A stretch of DNA of 64,000 nucleotides, from positions 18,909 to 82,908 of the forward strand of contig JANSXF010000010.1 in the NCBI GenBank assembly GCA_024743095.1. Reading direction: 5' to 3'. The position numbers and the translations under genes were made by a program. A model generated the notes under the pieces. The model made no database searches. It was not told where the DNA came from and was given only the letters and a program-made list of their open reading frames with translations. This stretch comes from Flavobacteriaceae bacterium (GTDB lineage Bacteria > Bacteroidota > Bacteroidia > Flavobacteriales > Flavobacteriaceae). This document shows positions 7,718 through 16,639 of this stretch, one piece after another (the stretch's first letter is position 1; every line of letters starts with the position of its first letter).

Positions 7718-8959
7718 TCAAATGGATTTGGCAAACTCCAAAAGTGCAGGGTCGTTCTTCAGCCTTTCCATATCATCTGAAATTTTACTGTCCAATACCT
7801 TGGCATAGATCTGGGTCGTTTTCAAAGAAGTATGCCCGAGCATTTTACTGACGGATTCTATAGGTACGCCATTCGATAGGGTCACCGTTGTGGCAAAGGT
7901 ATGTCTGGCCAAGTGCGTGGTGAGTGTCTTGTTGATTTTACAGCCAGCGGCAATTTCCTTCAAATAGAAGTTGGTCCGTTGATTGGTATAGACAGGGAGA
8001 AGTGTGCCTTTTGCCACCACTCTGGGATGTTCCTTGTACTTTTCAATGATGGCCTCTGGAATGCTCAATAGGGGGATACTGCTCAATACCTTGGTCTTCT
8101 GCCGATGGGTCTTGATCCATTTTTGGCCCTTGATGTCCTTGACAATATGATCTTTGTTCAATTTTTCGACATCGACGAATGCCAGGCCCGTATAACAGCA
8201 GAACAGAAAAATATCCTTTACGGTCTGCAATCTTACAATGTCGAATTCCTTTTCAAAAATTCGGGTCAGTTCCTCTTGGGTGAGATATTGTCGTTCCTTG
8301 TGTTTCCAACTGGCCTTCCAATGGAAGAAGGGGTCCCGTTCGATCCATTGGTTGGCATAGGCGATCCTGATGATTTTTTTAAAGTTCACGATGTACCTGA
8401 CCGTGGTGTTGTGGTTACAGTTCTTTTTGGATCTAAGGAAATATTCCAAACCGGTAATGAACTTGTGGTCCACCTTTTTAACGGGGATGTCCTTTCTTTG
8501 GTGGGCATGTTGGATATAATCGGAAACATGCTTCCTGGCCGCATTGTAACGCTGCAGGGTCCCTTTACTGAACCCCCTTCCTATCAAGCTTTCGACTTCC
8601 CGGTTGTGGTCATCGAAGATCTCCAGGAGCATATGCTGGTTATTCCCTTTTCCCAAATAGGCGTCCCTGACGATTGTGGCAGAGATATCCTCCCTTTCCT
8701 TCAGTAGGTTGTCATACACCTCAAAACACCGGTTTTTCACGTTTTCAAGGAACCTGTTGAAATTGGCCACCATTGGGGCGGTTCCCCTGAGTTTTCCCGC
8801 TCTTCGGTCCCATTTGCGCTCCTCGACCCTCCTGCGAAGGCTGAACTCACTGCGCTTTCCGTTAACGGTGATACGGGCATAGATGGTCACTTTTCCATCG
8901 GTGTCCGAATCCATTTTTTTCGGATAGAACAATATGTTCATTGGTCCAAACATTGACAA
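7718..8959 (-). CDS. int: ICE tyrosine integrase (IntDOT-like)
   Basis: 413-aa tyrosine recombinase that excises and integrates the element. The N-terminal arm-binding segment (about 1-100, YPKKMDSDTDGKVTIYARI) and a SAM-like core-binding domain (about 110-210) precede the catalytic domain. Catalytic residues seen: HLARH (Arg 352), LGHTS (His 376), Tyr 385 in TTQIYAKV. At the first-Arg position the sequence reads CCYTGLAFVDV, so Arg is replaced by Ala, recalling IntDOT, where this Arg is also absent. The gene points into the element and its 5' end faces the repeat cluster and tRNA-Asp. G+C is like the tra genes and unlike the cargo. Confidence 0.92.
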   Translation of the reverse strand: MSMFGPMNILFYPKKMDSDTDGKVTIYARITVNGKRSEFSLRRRVEERKWDRRAGKLRGTAPMVANFNRFLENVKNRCFEVYDNLLKEREDISATIVRDAYLGKGNNQHMLLEIFDDHNREVESLIGRGFSKGTLQRYNAARKHVSDYIQHAHQRKDIPVKKVDHKFITGLEYFLRSKKNCNHNTTVRYIVNFKKIIRIAYANQWIERDPFFHWKASWKHKERQYLTQEELTRIFEKEFDIVRLQTVKDIFLFCCYTGLAFVDVEKLNKDHIVKDIKGQKWIKTHRQKTKVLSSIPLLSIPEAIIEKYKEHPRVVAKGTLLPVYTNQRTNFYLKEIAAGCKINKTLTTHLARHTFATTVTLSNGVPIESVSKMLGHTSLKTTQIYAKVLDSKISDDMERLKNDPALLEFAKSI

Positions 8960-9049
8960 GGTTTTTGAATGATTGGCGGGGAAGGTATAAAAACCAAATG
9001 TTAAAATTTCGGCGTAAAGATTTCTTTAACAGTCGATTATAGCGATGTT

Positions 9050-9120
9050 GGTGAGTCTTTCAAAGGGGTTCTCAGACTCACCGCGAGACTCACCTTTTTT
9101 ATGATATTATTTGGTGAGTT
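9050..9120. repeat. Cluster of four GGTGAGTC/GACTCACC repeats at the ICE end
   Basis: GGTGAGTC at 9050-9057, GACTCACC at 9075-9082 and 9087-9094, and GGTGAGTT at 9113-9120. Two copies face each way within 71 bases, between the integrase promoter region and tRNA-Asp. The arrangement is what integrase arm sites or an excisionase target would look like at an attachment end. It could also fold into competing hairpins. Confidence 0.55.
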
Positions 9121-9139
9121 TTGGAGATATATAAAATTA

Positions 9140-9172
9140 AAAAGCCTGTAAATTATTCATTTACAGGCTTTT
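9140..9172 (-). terminator. Intrinsic terminator after tRNA-Asp
   Basis: A perfect 14-bp stem (AAAAGCCTGTAAAT with its complement) around the loop TATTC, 25 bases past the tRNA-Asp 3' end. On the minus strand a U-rich tract follows. It may end tRNA-Asp transcription and shield it from the integrase region. Confidence 0.75.
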
Positions 9173-9196
9173 GCGGATTTTTTAACGCTATCCAAG

Positions 9197-9270
9197 CGGT
9201 CTGGACGGGACTCGAACCCGCGACCCCCTGCGTGACAGGCAGGTATTCTAACCAACTGAACTACCAGACC
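9197..9270 (-). tRNA. tRNA-Asp (GUC)
   Basis: Minus-strand cloverleaf: acceptor GGTCTGG/CCAGACC, D-loop with TTGG, anticodon stem TGCCT/ACGCA region with anticodon GTC in CTGTCAC, T-loop GGTTCGAGTCC, discriminator G as expected for Asp. CCA is not encoded. Its 3' end faces the integrase and repeats, so it is the probable integration target of the ICE; the matching far attachment site would be left of the window. Confidence 0.95.
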
Positions 9271-9396
9271 AATGATTTTATCTTTTTTAGACTCTGAAAA
9301 CAGTCAGATTCAAATCTTGTTCATTTGCTTTTTTAAAGCGAGTGCAAATATACATTCTCATTTCGGATATGGCAAAACATTTTTTTAAAAAAATAT

Positions 9397-10326
9397 TTAA
9401 GCGAATTTTTGCCTCTCGATCATAAATGAGTTCAATACTTGGGAAAAGCCGGACCATATATCTACGCCCACATACTTTATTTGGTACTGTGCACATTTTA
9501 GTTTGAGATCCTTCTGATATTTTAGCACTTTTTCTGAATATGCTTTCTTAATGGAATCGGCATACAAATCTATCTGTTCGCCCGTTTCCACATCCACAAA
9601 ACGTTTGGGCGTATTGTCAAAATTAAAGTTGAGTTCATGCTCTTTATCTAAAAGATGGAAAAGGACCACGGAATGTTTGTTGTATTTGAGATGACGCAGG
9701 GCTTCAAACAGTTTTTCCTCTTCTGTTTCCGTTTGAAACATATCGGTAAATAGAAAAATCAAGCTTCTGCGATGTATTTTTTCTGCTATTTGATGAAGAA
9801 ATGTATAGGTTTTGGTCTCTTTGGATAATGTTCTATACGCAGCTACCTCGTTTAATTTGGAATAGAGCATCTGAAAATGACGTTCACTATTCTTTTCCGA
9901 AGCATGAAAATCGTACGTATCAGAATAAACGCTGAGACCCACTGCATCCCGTTGTTTTTTTAAAACCTGCATCAAAGCGGCAATGGAAAGCACCCCAAAA
10001 CCAATTTTGTTCAGGTTCTCCAAGGAATATTCTTTCATTTCTGGATAGTACATGGAAGCTGAATTGTCCAAAATCATATGGCAGCGGAGGTTCGTCTCGT
10101 CCTCAAAACGTTTGGTGTACAGGCGGTCCGTTCGGGCAAAGAGCTTCCAATCGATATGTTTGGTGCTCTGTCCCGGGTTGTAAATCTTATGTTCCGCAAA
10201 CTCAGCCGAAAATCCATGGAACGGACTTTTGTGGATGCCACTGATAAACCCCTCCACTATTTGATGGGCCAAAAGCTCCAAGTTTTGGAAAAAGGTCGCT
10301 TTACTAAGTTCCGATCGTACGTCCAT
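9397..10326 (-). CDS. DUF58 domain-containing protein
   Basis: 309 aa. The N-terminal half holds the DUF58 core (YNPGQSTKHIDWKLFARTDRLYTKRFEDETNLRCHMILDNSASM), and the rest folds as a von Willebrand A-like domain with the metal-site motif DNSASM. DUF58 proteins usually work beside a MoxR AAA+ ATPase; none is adjacent here, and the gene stands between tRNA-Asp and trxA. No signal peptide or membrane helix. The exact role is unknown. The first chromosomal protein gene beyond the ICE. Confidence 0.85.
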   Translation of the reverse strand: MDVRSELSKATFFQNLELLAHQIVEGFISGIHKSPFHGFSAEFAEHKIYNPGQSTKHIDWKLFARTDRLYTKRFEDETNLRCHMILDNSASMYYPEMKEYSLENLNKIGFGVLSIAALMQVLKKQRDAVGLSVYSDTYDFHASEKNSERHFQMLYSKLNEVAAYRTLSKETKTYTFLHQIAEKIHRRSLIFLFTDMFQTETEEEKLFEALRHLKYNKHSVVLFHLLDKEHELNFNFDNTPKRFVDVETGEQIDLYADSIKKAYSEKVLKYQKDLKLKCAQYQIKYVGVDIWSGFSQVLNSFMIERQKFA

Positions 10327-10357
10327 AACTGATTTCTGAAGACAAGATAAAATAAAA

Positions 10358-10381
10358 AAGGCTTGGCATTTGCCAAACCTT
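10358..10381 (-). terminator. Terminator after trxA
   Basis: AAGGCTTGGC and GCCAAACCTT form a stem with one C-A mismatch and the loop ATTT. On the minus strand it is followed by TTTTTATT. It sits 27 bases past the trxA stop and separates trxA from the DUF58 gene. Confidence 0.75.
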
Positions 10382-10407
10382 TTTTAAAATCTTGTCCAAG
10401 TTTTGTT

Positions 10408-10725
10408 TTACAGTGCTGCATCAATAGCATCTGTATAGGTTTTTTTGGGGGATACGCCAACTTGACGGTTCACTACCTCACCATCTTTAAAAACCAAAAC
10501 GGTAGGAATATTACGTACACCGTATTTGGCGGCAAACTGCTGGTTTGCATCAACATCAACCTTGCCAACAACAGCTTTGCCATCGTATTCTTGTCCTACT
10601 TCTTCAATGATCGGACCTACCATTCTACAGGGCCCGCACCATGCTGCCCAAAAATCTACTAGGACAGGCTTGTCACTTTTTAAGACAACTTCATCAAAAG
10701 TTGCATCTGTTATTTCTAGTGCCAT
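10408..10725 (-). CDS. trxA: Thioredoxin
   Basis: 105-aa cytosolic dithiol oxidoreductase that reduces protein disulfides with electrons from thioredoxin reductase. The active site WCGPC is at residues 29-33, preceded by DFWA; the cis-Pro is in VRNIPTVLVF. The start is ATG at 10725 (MALEITDATFDE). A longer frame from 10749 is rejected because it would begin inside the promoter box at 10747-10754. Single gene with its own promoter and terminator. Confidence 0.95.
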   Translation of the reverse strand: MALEITDATFDEVVLKSDKPVLVDFWAAWCGPCRMVGPIIEEVGQEYDGKAVVGKVDVDANQQFAAKYGVRNIPTVLVFKDGEVVNRQVGVSPKKTYTDAIDAAL

Positions 10726-10746
10726 CTTATTTGTTTTAATATTATA

Positions 10747-10754
10747 CAAAGTTA
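10747..10754 (-). promoter_or_regulatory. -7 box of trxA
   Basis: TAACTTTG on the minus strand matches the Bacteroidetes -7 consensus TAnnTTTG. It predicts a transcript start near 10742 and a leader of about 17 bases. No clear -33 TTG seen. Confidence 0.55.
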
Positions 10755-10827
10755 GTCAAATAATGCCCATCTAACTTACATAGGACGTATTCGTTTTAAT
10801 TATTGCGCCATTGACAATAATTATGGT

Positions 10828-13800
10828 CTAATTCAACTTGTAATGAATTTCATGTGCTTCCAGTTCGGAAAGTAACTCGCTGTTTATCTTTACTTTCTGT
10901 TTTCGGCTCGATAGTTTGAGTTTGATTTCCTCTTGCATCTCATAAATTACAAAACTTATCGGGTGGTCGCCCTTATGCAATGCTAAAGTGTCCTTAAGAA
11001 CTTTAATGCGCTGCTCCTGTAAGCGTTCTATATTTAGTTTGATGGTGAGTTTTTTGGCAAAGGCGTCCATTACATCCTGAAGCTGTTTGAAATCGTTGAA
11101 CTGTAATCTTGGATCACCTTTTTTGCCCGTGTCACGGTTCACCCAGCCCTCGCGCACATATGCTCGCACATGTACAAAAGAGTTGATCATTAAAAAATGA
11201 CGGAACTTTAAATACTCCTCTCCAAAAATCCGAAGTTCGTAGGACTCACTATAATCTTCCAATGTGAAGAGTCCCCAACCTTTGCCGTTTTTGGAAACCC
11301 GGTGCTGTACATCGGTAATTACCCCTGCTACCGTAAGTTCCCTGTTCACATGTTCTTCCAATCGTGAAAAATCTCCTACGGTATTCTTGCAGAATGCTTT
11401 TATTTCTTTTTTGAAATCGTCCAATGGGTGGCCTGAAATATAAATACCGACCACTTCCTTTTCACGACGTAGCTTTTCCATGGTGCCCCATTCCTCGCAA
11501 GGTGGTACAATGGGTTCGGGGATCTGAACCTCGCTCGCTTCGCCAAAAAGGCTTACCTGCGATGAATTTTGGTTCTCTTGGAATTTAGAGCCATACTTCA
11601 CGGCCTTTTCCAAAAACGTGATGCCGTCACCATCATCATGGAAATATTGGGCTCTATGCGTGTCTGCAAATGAGTCAAAGCCACCGGCCAATGCCAAATT
11701 CTCGAAAGCTTTTTTGTTGGCGGCACGCAAATCCACGCGTTTGGCCATATCAAAGATGGATCGGTATGCTTCTCCTTCTTTACGGTTTTCAACGATAGTT
11801 TCCACAGCGGAGCGCCCTACACCTTTGATGGCGCCCATGCCAAAGCGTACAGCATTGTTCTTGTTCACGGCAAATTTGTAGTAGGATTCGTTTACGTCCG
11901 GCCCCAAAACTTCCAGTCCCATCCGTTTACATTCTTCCATAAAGAAGGTGACCTGTTTGATGTCGTTCATGTTGTTGGACAACACTGCTGCCATGTATTC
12001 GGCAGGGTAGTGGGCCTTTAGATAAGCTGTTTGATAGGCGATGTAGGCGTAACAGGTAGAGTGACTTTTGTTGAATGCATAGGATGCAAATGCTTCCCAA
12101 TCCTTCCAAATCTTTTCCAGAACATCCCGCGGGTGTCCGTTTTTCTCACCACCATCCAAGAATTGCGGTTTTAGTTTTTCCAGCAGGGCAAAAATCTTTT
12201 TACCCATGGCTTTTCGGAGTACATCCGCATCACCCTTGGAGAAACCGGCCAATTTTTGGGAGAGCAACATCACCTGCTCTTGGTAGACGGTAATTCCATA
12301 GGTTTCTTGCAGGTATTCTTCCATGTCCGGAAGGTCATAGGTAATTTCCTCATCGCCATGTTTACGAGCGATAAAACTGGGAATGTACTCCATTGGACCT
12401 GGGCGGTACAGGGCGTTCATGGCGATAAGGTCATCAAAAACCGTAGGTTTCAGGTTTTTCATGTGCTTTTGCATCCCGGGGGATTCGTACTGGAATACCC
12501 CTACGGTTTCACCTCTTTGGAAGAGTTCGTATGTTTTTTCATCATCCAACGGAAAATCATCGGGGACCAAGTCTGTTCCTGTTCGCGCTTTTACAATTTT
12601 GACAGTATCCTTGATCAGGGTCAAGGTTTTCAATCCTAGGAAATCCATTTTTAACAGTCCAGCACTCTCCACTACGGAGTTGTCGAACTGAGTGACGTAT
12701 AGGTCGGAATCCTTGGCTACGGATACGGGAACGAAATTGGTGATATCGTCAGGAGTGATGATGACCCCACAGGCATGGATTCCCGTATTTCGCAATGAAC
12801 CTTCCAATACGCGGGCCATCTTCAGGGTTTGGCCTTCCAGGTCATCGGTTTCGGCTATATTGAGCAGCTCGTGCACTTTTTCCAGCTCTTCGGAACGGAA
12901 CTTCTTTTTAAGTTCGGTCTCCTCAACGCCAAATATCTTGTTGAGCTTGGACATATTGGGGATCAGTTTGGCAATACGGTCGGCATCGCCCAAAGGCAAA
13001 TCCAAAACTCGGGCGGTATCCCGAATGGACGATTTTGCTGCCATAGTACCGTAAGTGATGATCTGTGCCACTTGGTTGGCCCCGTATTTATTGATAACGT
13101 AATCCATTACACGGCTACGGCCCTCATCATCAAAATCAATATCGATATCGGGCATCGATACCCTATCCGGATTCAAGAACCGCTCAAAAAGCAAATCGTA
13201 CTTCATGGGATCGATATTGGTGATTGTCAAACAATAGGCAACCACCGATCCTGCTGCTGAACCCCTTCCCGGACCTACGGAAACATCCATGTTCCTTGCT
13301 TCCCGGATAAAATCTTCCACAATCAAAAAATAGCCGGGGTAGCCGGAGTTTTTAATGATTTCCAGCTCAAAATCTATTCGTTCCCTTATTTCATCCGTAA
13401 GCTCACTGTATCTTTTTTCCGCTCCTTTGTAGGTGATATGCCTCAAGTAGGCGTTCTCGCCCCTGTTGCCACCGTCAATATCATCTTCCGGGTCCTTGAA
13501 TTCTTCAGGAATACTGAATTTGGGAAGCAAAATATCGCTGGCAAGATCATAGGGTTCGATTTTGTCCACGATTTCCTTGATGTTGAGAATGGCTTGGGGT
13601 AGATCCTTGAAGAGTTCCTTCATTTCGTCCGAAGACTTAAAGTAGTATTCTTGATTGGGGAGTCCGTAACGGTAGCCACGTCCGCGACCAATGGGTGTGG
13701 ATTGTTTTTCGCCATCTTTTACGCACAGAAGGATGTCGTGTGCTTCGGCATCTTTTTTATCGCAATAATAGGTGTTGTTGGTAGCGACCATTTTTACATT

Positions 13801-15213
13801 GTGGTCTTTGGCCATTCGAACCAAAACTTGGTTCACACGATCTTCGTCCTCCTGGCCGTGTCGCATGATCTCGATGTAAAAATCATCGCCAAATTGTTCT
13901 TTCCACCACAAAAGAGCTTCTTCTGCCTGGTTCTCCCCGACGTTCAAGATTTTGTTGGGCACTTCACCATATAGGTTTCCGGTGAGGGCAATTACATCTT
14001 CCTTGTATTGCTCAATCACCTTTTTATCGATCCTGGGCACGTAGTAGAAGCCGTTTGTATACGCAATGGAAGACATCTTGGCCAAGTTGTGATAGCCTTT
14101 TTTGTTTTTGGCCAATAGTACAATTTGATGCCCGTAGTCTTTTACATTTTTATTGGTGTGGTCATCACAGACAAAAAATTCGCAACCTACAATCGGGGTG
14201 ATTTCTTTTTCCGATGGTTTTTCGCCATTTGCTATAAGCTCTTCATTTTTGGCCTTTGCCGCTTTGTTGTGTCCCATCACTTCTTTTACAAAGTGGAAAG
14301 CGCCCATCATATTTGCGTGGTCGGTAAGGGCAACGGCAGGCATGCCATGGTTGGCCGTGGCCTTTACCAAATCTTTTATGTTGATGGTGGACTGAAGAAC
14401 CGAAAACTGAGAGTGGTTGTGCAGGTGTACAAAGGGTTCGTCCTCCAAAGTTTCCACATTCTCTTTGATTTCCTCGTCGGAAACCCCACCGGTATCCTCG
14501 GCCCATAGGGCATCGGCGATTTTTTTTGATGCAGCCTTTAGGTTGATGTGTTTTAGCCCGATGAGCTCTATCTCTTGTGGATTGGCCTTGGAGAAGCGCT
14601 CAAAATAATCGGGTTGCACATCCAGTTCTTGATAGGAATATTGCTTTTTACGGACCAATTCCAAAAAACAGCGTGTCGTGGCTTCCACGTCGGCGGTTGC
14701 GTTGTGCGCTTCGGCAAAGGGCTCACCGAACAAGAACTCATGAAGTTCCGTAAGTGTGGGCAGTTTAAATTTTCCCCCACGTCCACCGGGTATTTTACAA
14801 AGTTCGGCGGTATGTTCGGTACAGGTGTCCAGAACGGGGAGTGCAGTCAGTGGGCTCTCCCTGCTTTCACGGTGGAACTCACACCCCATAATGTTGATGT
14901 CGAACCCCACATTTTGACCAACTACAAATTTGGTCTGTAGCAAAGCCTTGTTGAAAGTCTCCAGAACCTCGCCCAGAGGCACCCCTTTTTCTTCGGCCAA
15001 TGCGGTGGATATGCCGTGTATCTGTTCTGCTTCATACGGAATATTGAATCCTTCCGGTTTCACCAAAAAATCTTGGTGCTCTATCAAATTACCGAGCTCA
15101 TCGTGCAACTGCCAAGCTATCTGAACGCATCTGGGCCAGTTGTCGGTATCGGTAATCGGGGCGTCCCAGCGTTTGGGCAAACCAGTGGTTTCCGTGTCAA
15201 AAATCAAGTACAT
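10828..15213 (-). CDS. dnaE: DNA polymerase III alpha subunit with fused N-terminal 3'-5' exonuclease
   Basis: Replicative polymerase, 1461 aa, about 300 longer than E. coli DnaE. The extra length is an N-terminal DnaQ-like DEDDh exonuclease (about 1-195): FDTET (Asp6, Glu8), GFDIN (Asp105), HNATAD (His170, Asp175). The PHP domain starts near 261 (FVHLHNHSQFSVLQ). The polymerase palm shows VGPGRGSAAGSVVAYC and PDIDIDFDDEGR. The C-terminus has the helix-hairpin-helix and OB-fold (VAGVITDVQHRVSKNGKGWG). Proofreading and synthesis may thus lie on one chain. No promoter box was recognised upstream. Monocistronic by context, opposite in no overlap with neighbours. Confidence 0.96.
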   Translation of the reverse strand: MYLIFDTETTGLPKRWDAPITDTDNWPRCVQIAWQLHDELGNLIEHQDFLVKPEGFNIPYEAEQIHGISTALAEEKGVPLGEVLETFNKALLQTKFVVGQNVGFDINIMGCEFHRESRESPLTALPVLDTCTEHTAELCKIPGGRGGKFKLPTLTELHEFLFGEPFAEAHNATADVEATTRCFLELVRKKQYSYQELDVQPDYFERFSKANPQEIELIGLKHINLKAASKKIADALWAEDTGGVSDEEIKENVETLEDEPFVHLHNHSQFSVLQSTINIKDLVKATANHGMPAVALTDHANMMGAFHFVKEVMGHNKAAKAKNEELIANGEKPSEKEITPIVGCEFFVCDDHTNKNVKDYGHQIVLLAKNKKGYHNLAKMSSIAYTNGFYYVPRIDKKVIEQYKEDVIALTGNLYGEVPNKILNVGENQAEEALLWWKEQFGDDFYIEIMRHGQEDEDRVNQVLVRMAKDHNVKMVATNNTYYCDKKDAEAHDILLCVKDGEKQSTPIGRGRGYRYGLPNQEYYFKSSDEMKELFKDLPQAILNIKEIVDKIEPYDLASDILLPKFSIPEEFKDPEDDIDGGNRGENAYLRHITYKGAEKRYSELTDEIRERIDFELEIIKNSGYPGYFLIVEDFIREARNMDVSVGPGRGSAAGSVVAYCLTITNIDPMKYDLLFERFLNPDRVSMPDIDIDFDDEGRSRVMDYVINKYGANQVAQIITYGTMAAKSSIRDTARVLDLPLGDADRIAKLIPNMSKLNKIFGVEETELKKKFRSEELEKVHELLNIAETDDLEGQTLKMARVLEGSLRNTGIHACGVIITPDDITNFVPVSVAKDSDLYVTQFDNSVVESAGLLKMDFLGLKTLTLIKDTVKIVKARTGTDLVPDDFPLDDEKTYELFQRGETVGVFQYESPGMQKHMKNLKPTVFDDLIAMNALYRPGPMEYIPSFIARKHGDEEITYDLPDMEEYLQETYGITVYQEQVMLLSQKLAGFSKGDADVLRKAMGKKIFALLEKLKPQFLDGGEKNGHPRDVLEKIWKDWEAFASYAFNKSHSTCYAYIAYQTAYLKAHYPAEYMAAVLSNNMNDIKQVTFFMEECKRMGLEVLGPDVNESYYKFAVNKNNAVRFGMGAIKGVGRSAVETIVENRKEGEAYRSIFDMAKRVDLRAANKKAFENLALAGGFDSFADTHRAQYFHDDGDGITFLEKAVKYGSKFQENQNSSQVSLFGEASEVQIPEPIVPPCEEWGTMEKLRREKEVVGIYISGHPLDDFKKEIKAFCKNTVGDFSRLEEHVNRELTVAGVITDVQHRVSKNGKGWGLFTLEDYSESYELRIFGEEYLKFRHFLMINSFVHVRAYVREGWVNRDTGKKGDPRLQFNDFKQLQDVMDAFAKKLTIKLNIERLQEQRIKVLKDTLALHKGDHPISFVIYEMQEEIKLKLSSRKQKVKINSELLSELEAHEIHYKLN

Positions 15214-15301
15214 AGGCTATCTGTCTCTGTCAAAAAAAGAATAGATAAAATTACGGAAGAAGATAGATTTGAAGAAATAGAGTTTTTAGGAGTTATCAAC
15301 T

Positions 15302-15332
15302 AAAAAAAGTCGGGATTTATTCCCGACTTTTT
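15302..15332 (-). terminator. Terminator after the PA2169-family gene
   Basis: GTCGGGA (15309-15315) and TCCCGAC (15321-15327) pair around TTTAT. Runs of A before and T after make it usable in both directions. On the minus strand it lies 29 bases beyond the stop at 15362. Confidence 0.8.
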
Positions 15333-15361
15333 CCGCTGATTGTATCTATTGACTTTTGGAA

Positions 15362-15817
15362 TTATGATACTGCTGTTTCAAAAATGTTTGCCGTTTCCAA
15401 GGTGTTTCTGATGGCATTTCTATGCTTCATCAATAAACTTTCCGTGGTCGGTGGCAACACAAATTCCTTATCATGAAGAATATCGTTGTAGGTTTCTATC
15501 GCCTCCTTTTCTCCACGATGTACTTCTTCTAGCATCGCTTCTTCATTGTTGGTGGAGAACACGGATTTAAAATTGATCCATGATCTGTGGATGCTACCTT
15601 TGGTACTTCCGCTATCTTCTGGTTTTTCTCCAAACGACATAATTTCAGCTTTAAGTTCTTTTCCAAAATTTTGGCGTTGATTTTGACTATCCAAGAAAAA
15701 TTGCCTGATAGTTTTGTTATCTACCTTATCAGCTGCTTGTTTAAATCCTTTTTCAGCATCATAGGTTCTTTCCAAAAGTTCATTCAATTTGTTCGACATT
15801 TCTTTCGTATACTTCAT
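15362..15817 (-). CDS. PA2169-family four-helix-bundle protein (DUF2383)
   Basis: 151 aa, all-helical, ferritin-like in appearance: NKLNELLERTYDAEKGF in the first helix, FFLDSQNQRQNFGKELKAEI in the second, LEEVHRGEKEAIETYNDIL in the third, and LLMKHRNAIRNTLETAN in the last. Repeated E-x-x-H-like residues recall ferritin-like proteins, but iron binding is not proven for this family. No signal peptide. Function in stress response is inferred from the family. It has its own terminator. Confidence 0.85.
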   Translation of the reverse strand: MKYTKEMSNKLNELLERTYDAEKGFKQAADKVDNKTIRQFFLDSQNQRQNFGKELKAEIMSFGEKPEDSGSTKGSIHRSWINFKSVFSTNNEEAMLEEVHRGEKEAIETYNDILHDKEFVLPPTTESLLMKHRNAIRNTLETANIFETAVS

Positions 15818-16000
15818 GGTCTGTCTTCATTTAAATTAAGTGTCATTGTCTCTCAATGACTTCCTTGTTTAGTTTAGTATTTAGTAGGGGCAAAACCAAA
15901 AATAGAGTGGAATTTAAAATAGGTTTAACGGAATGGCCTACAGTTGTTAAGGGCTTTTAACTTTTTTCGGTTTATTTACTGTGCTATAAACAAATAAGTG

Positions 16001-16008
16001 TATATTTG
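16001..16008 (+). promoter_or_regulatory. -7 box of rpsP-rimM
   Basis: TATATTTG is a full match to TAnnTTTG. The start would be near 16013, giving a leader of about 67 bases before rpsP. The leader contains CCCGC and GGGTCGGGCACCC stretches that could fold and might hold ribosomal autoregulation; no known motif was recognised. Confidence 0.65.
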
Positions 16009-16079
16009 CACCCGCTTAACGTATAGGCGAATAAAATGAATTAATAATCAGGGTCGGGCACCCTACAAATTAATGTGAT

Positions 16080-16628
16080 ATGCCAGTAAAGATCAGACTT
16101 CAGAGACACGGTAAAAAAGGTAAACCATTCTATTGGGTAGTTGCTGCCGATGTTAGAGCAAAAAGAGACGGTAAATTTTTGGAAAAATTGGGTACATACA
16201 ACCCAAACACCAATCCTGCTACAATCAATCTAGATATTGACGGTTCTGTAAAATGGTTGCAAAACGGTGCACAACCTACAGATACTGCAAGAGCAATCCT
16301 TTCTTACAAAGGTGTTCTGTTGAAGCACCACTTGTTGGGCGGTGTTCGCAAAGGGGCATTGACCGAGGAGCAGGCCGAAGAAAAATTCAACGCTTGGTTG
16401 GAAGAGAAAGAGCAAAAAATCCAGGATAAGAAAGATGGGTTGAGCAAGGCTGACGCAGAAGCCAGGGCTAAAGCTTTGGAGGCTGAGAAAGAGGTTAACG
16501 AAAAAAGAGCGGCGGCTGCGCTACCTGAAGAAGAGGAAGTAGCAGAAGAAACTGCTGAAGCTTCAACTGAGGAAACTGCTGCTGAAGAGACTCCTGCTGC
16601 TGAAGAAGCTGACAAAAAAGAAGAATAA
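16080..16628 (+). CDS. rpsP: 30S ribosomal protein S16 with long acidic C-terminal tail
   Basis: Small-subunit protein needed for 30S assembly. Residues 1 to about 85 are the S16 core ([55 protein letters not shown]). The protein then continues to 182 aa, about twice the usual length, through a charged helix (95-145) and an Ala/Glu-rich low-complexity tail (145-182). Such tails are common in Bacteroidota S16. rimM follows 11 bases on, the conserved rpsP-rimM pairing. Confidence 0.97.
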   Translation: MPVKIRLQRHGKKGKPFYWVVAADVRAKRDGKFLEKLGTYNPNTNPATINLDIDGSVKWLQNGAQPTDTARAILSYKGVLLKHHLLGGVRKGALTEEQAEEKFNAWLEEKEQKIQDKKDGLSKADAEARAKALEAEKEVNEKRAAAALPEEEEVAEETAEASTEETAAEETPAAEEADKKEE

Positions 16629-16639
16629 AAACATAGGCG

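Noticed and set aside
8105..8707. 200-codon plus-strand ORF
   Set aside because: Lies wholly inside the integrase on the other strand; its translation has no family pattern and mirrors integrase codon use.
9050..9120. Reading the repeat cluster as a CRISPR array
   Set aside because: Only four 7-8 base copies in mixed orientation with uneven spacing; no cas gene in the window.
12256..13260. Several 100-140 codon plus-strand ORFs
   Set aside because: All are antisense shadows of dnaE, whose motifs run through the region.
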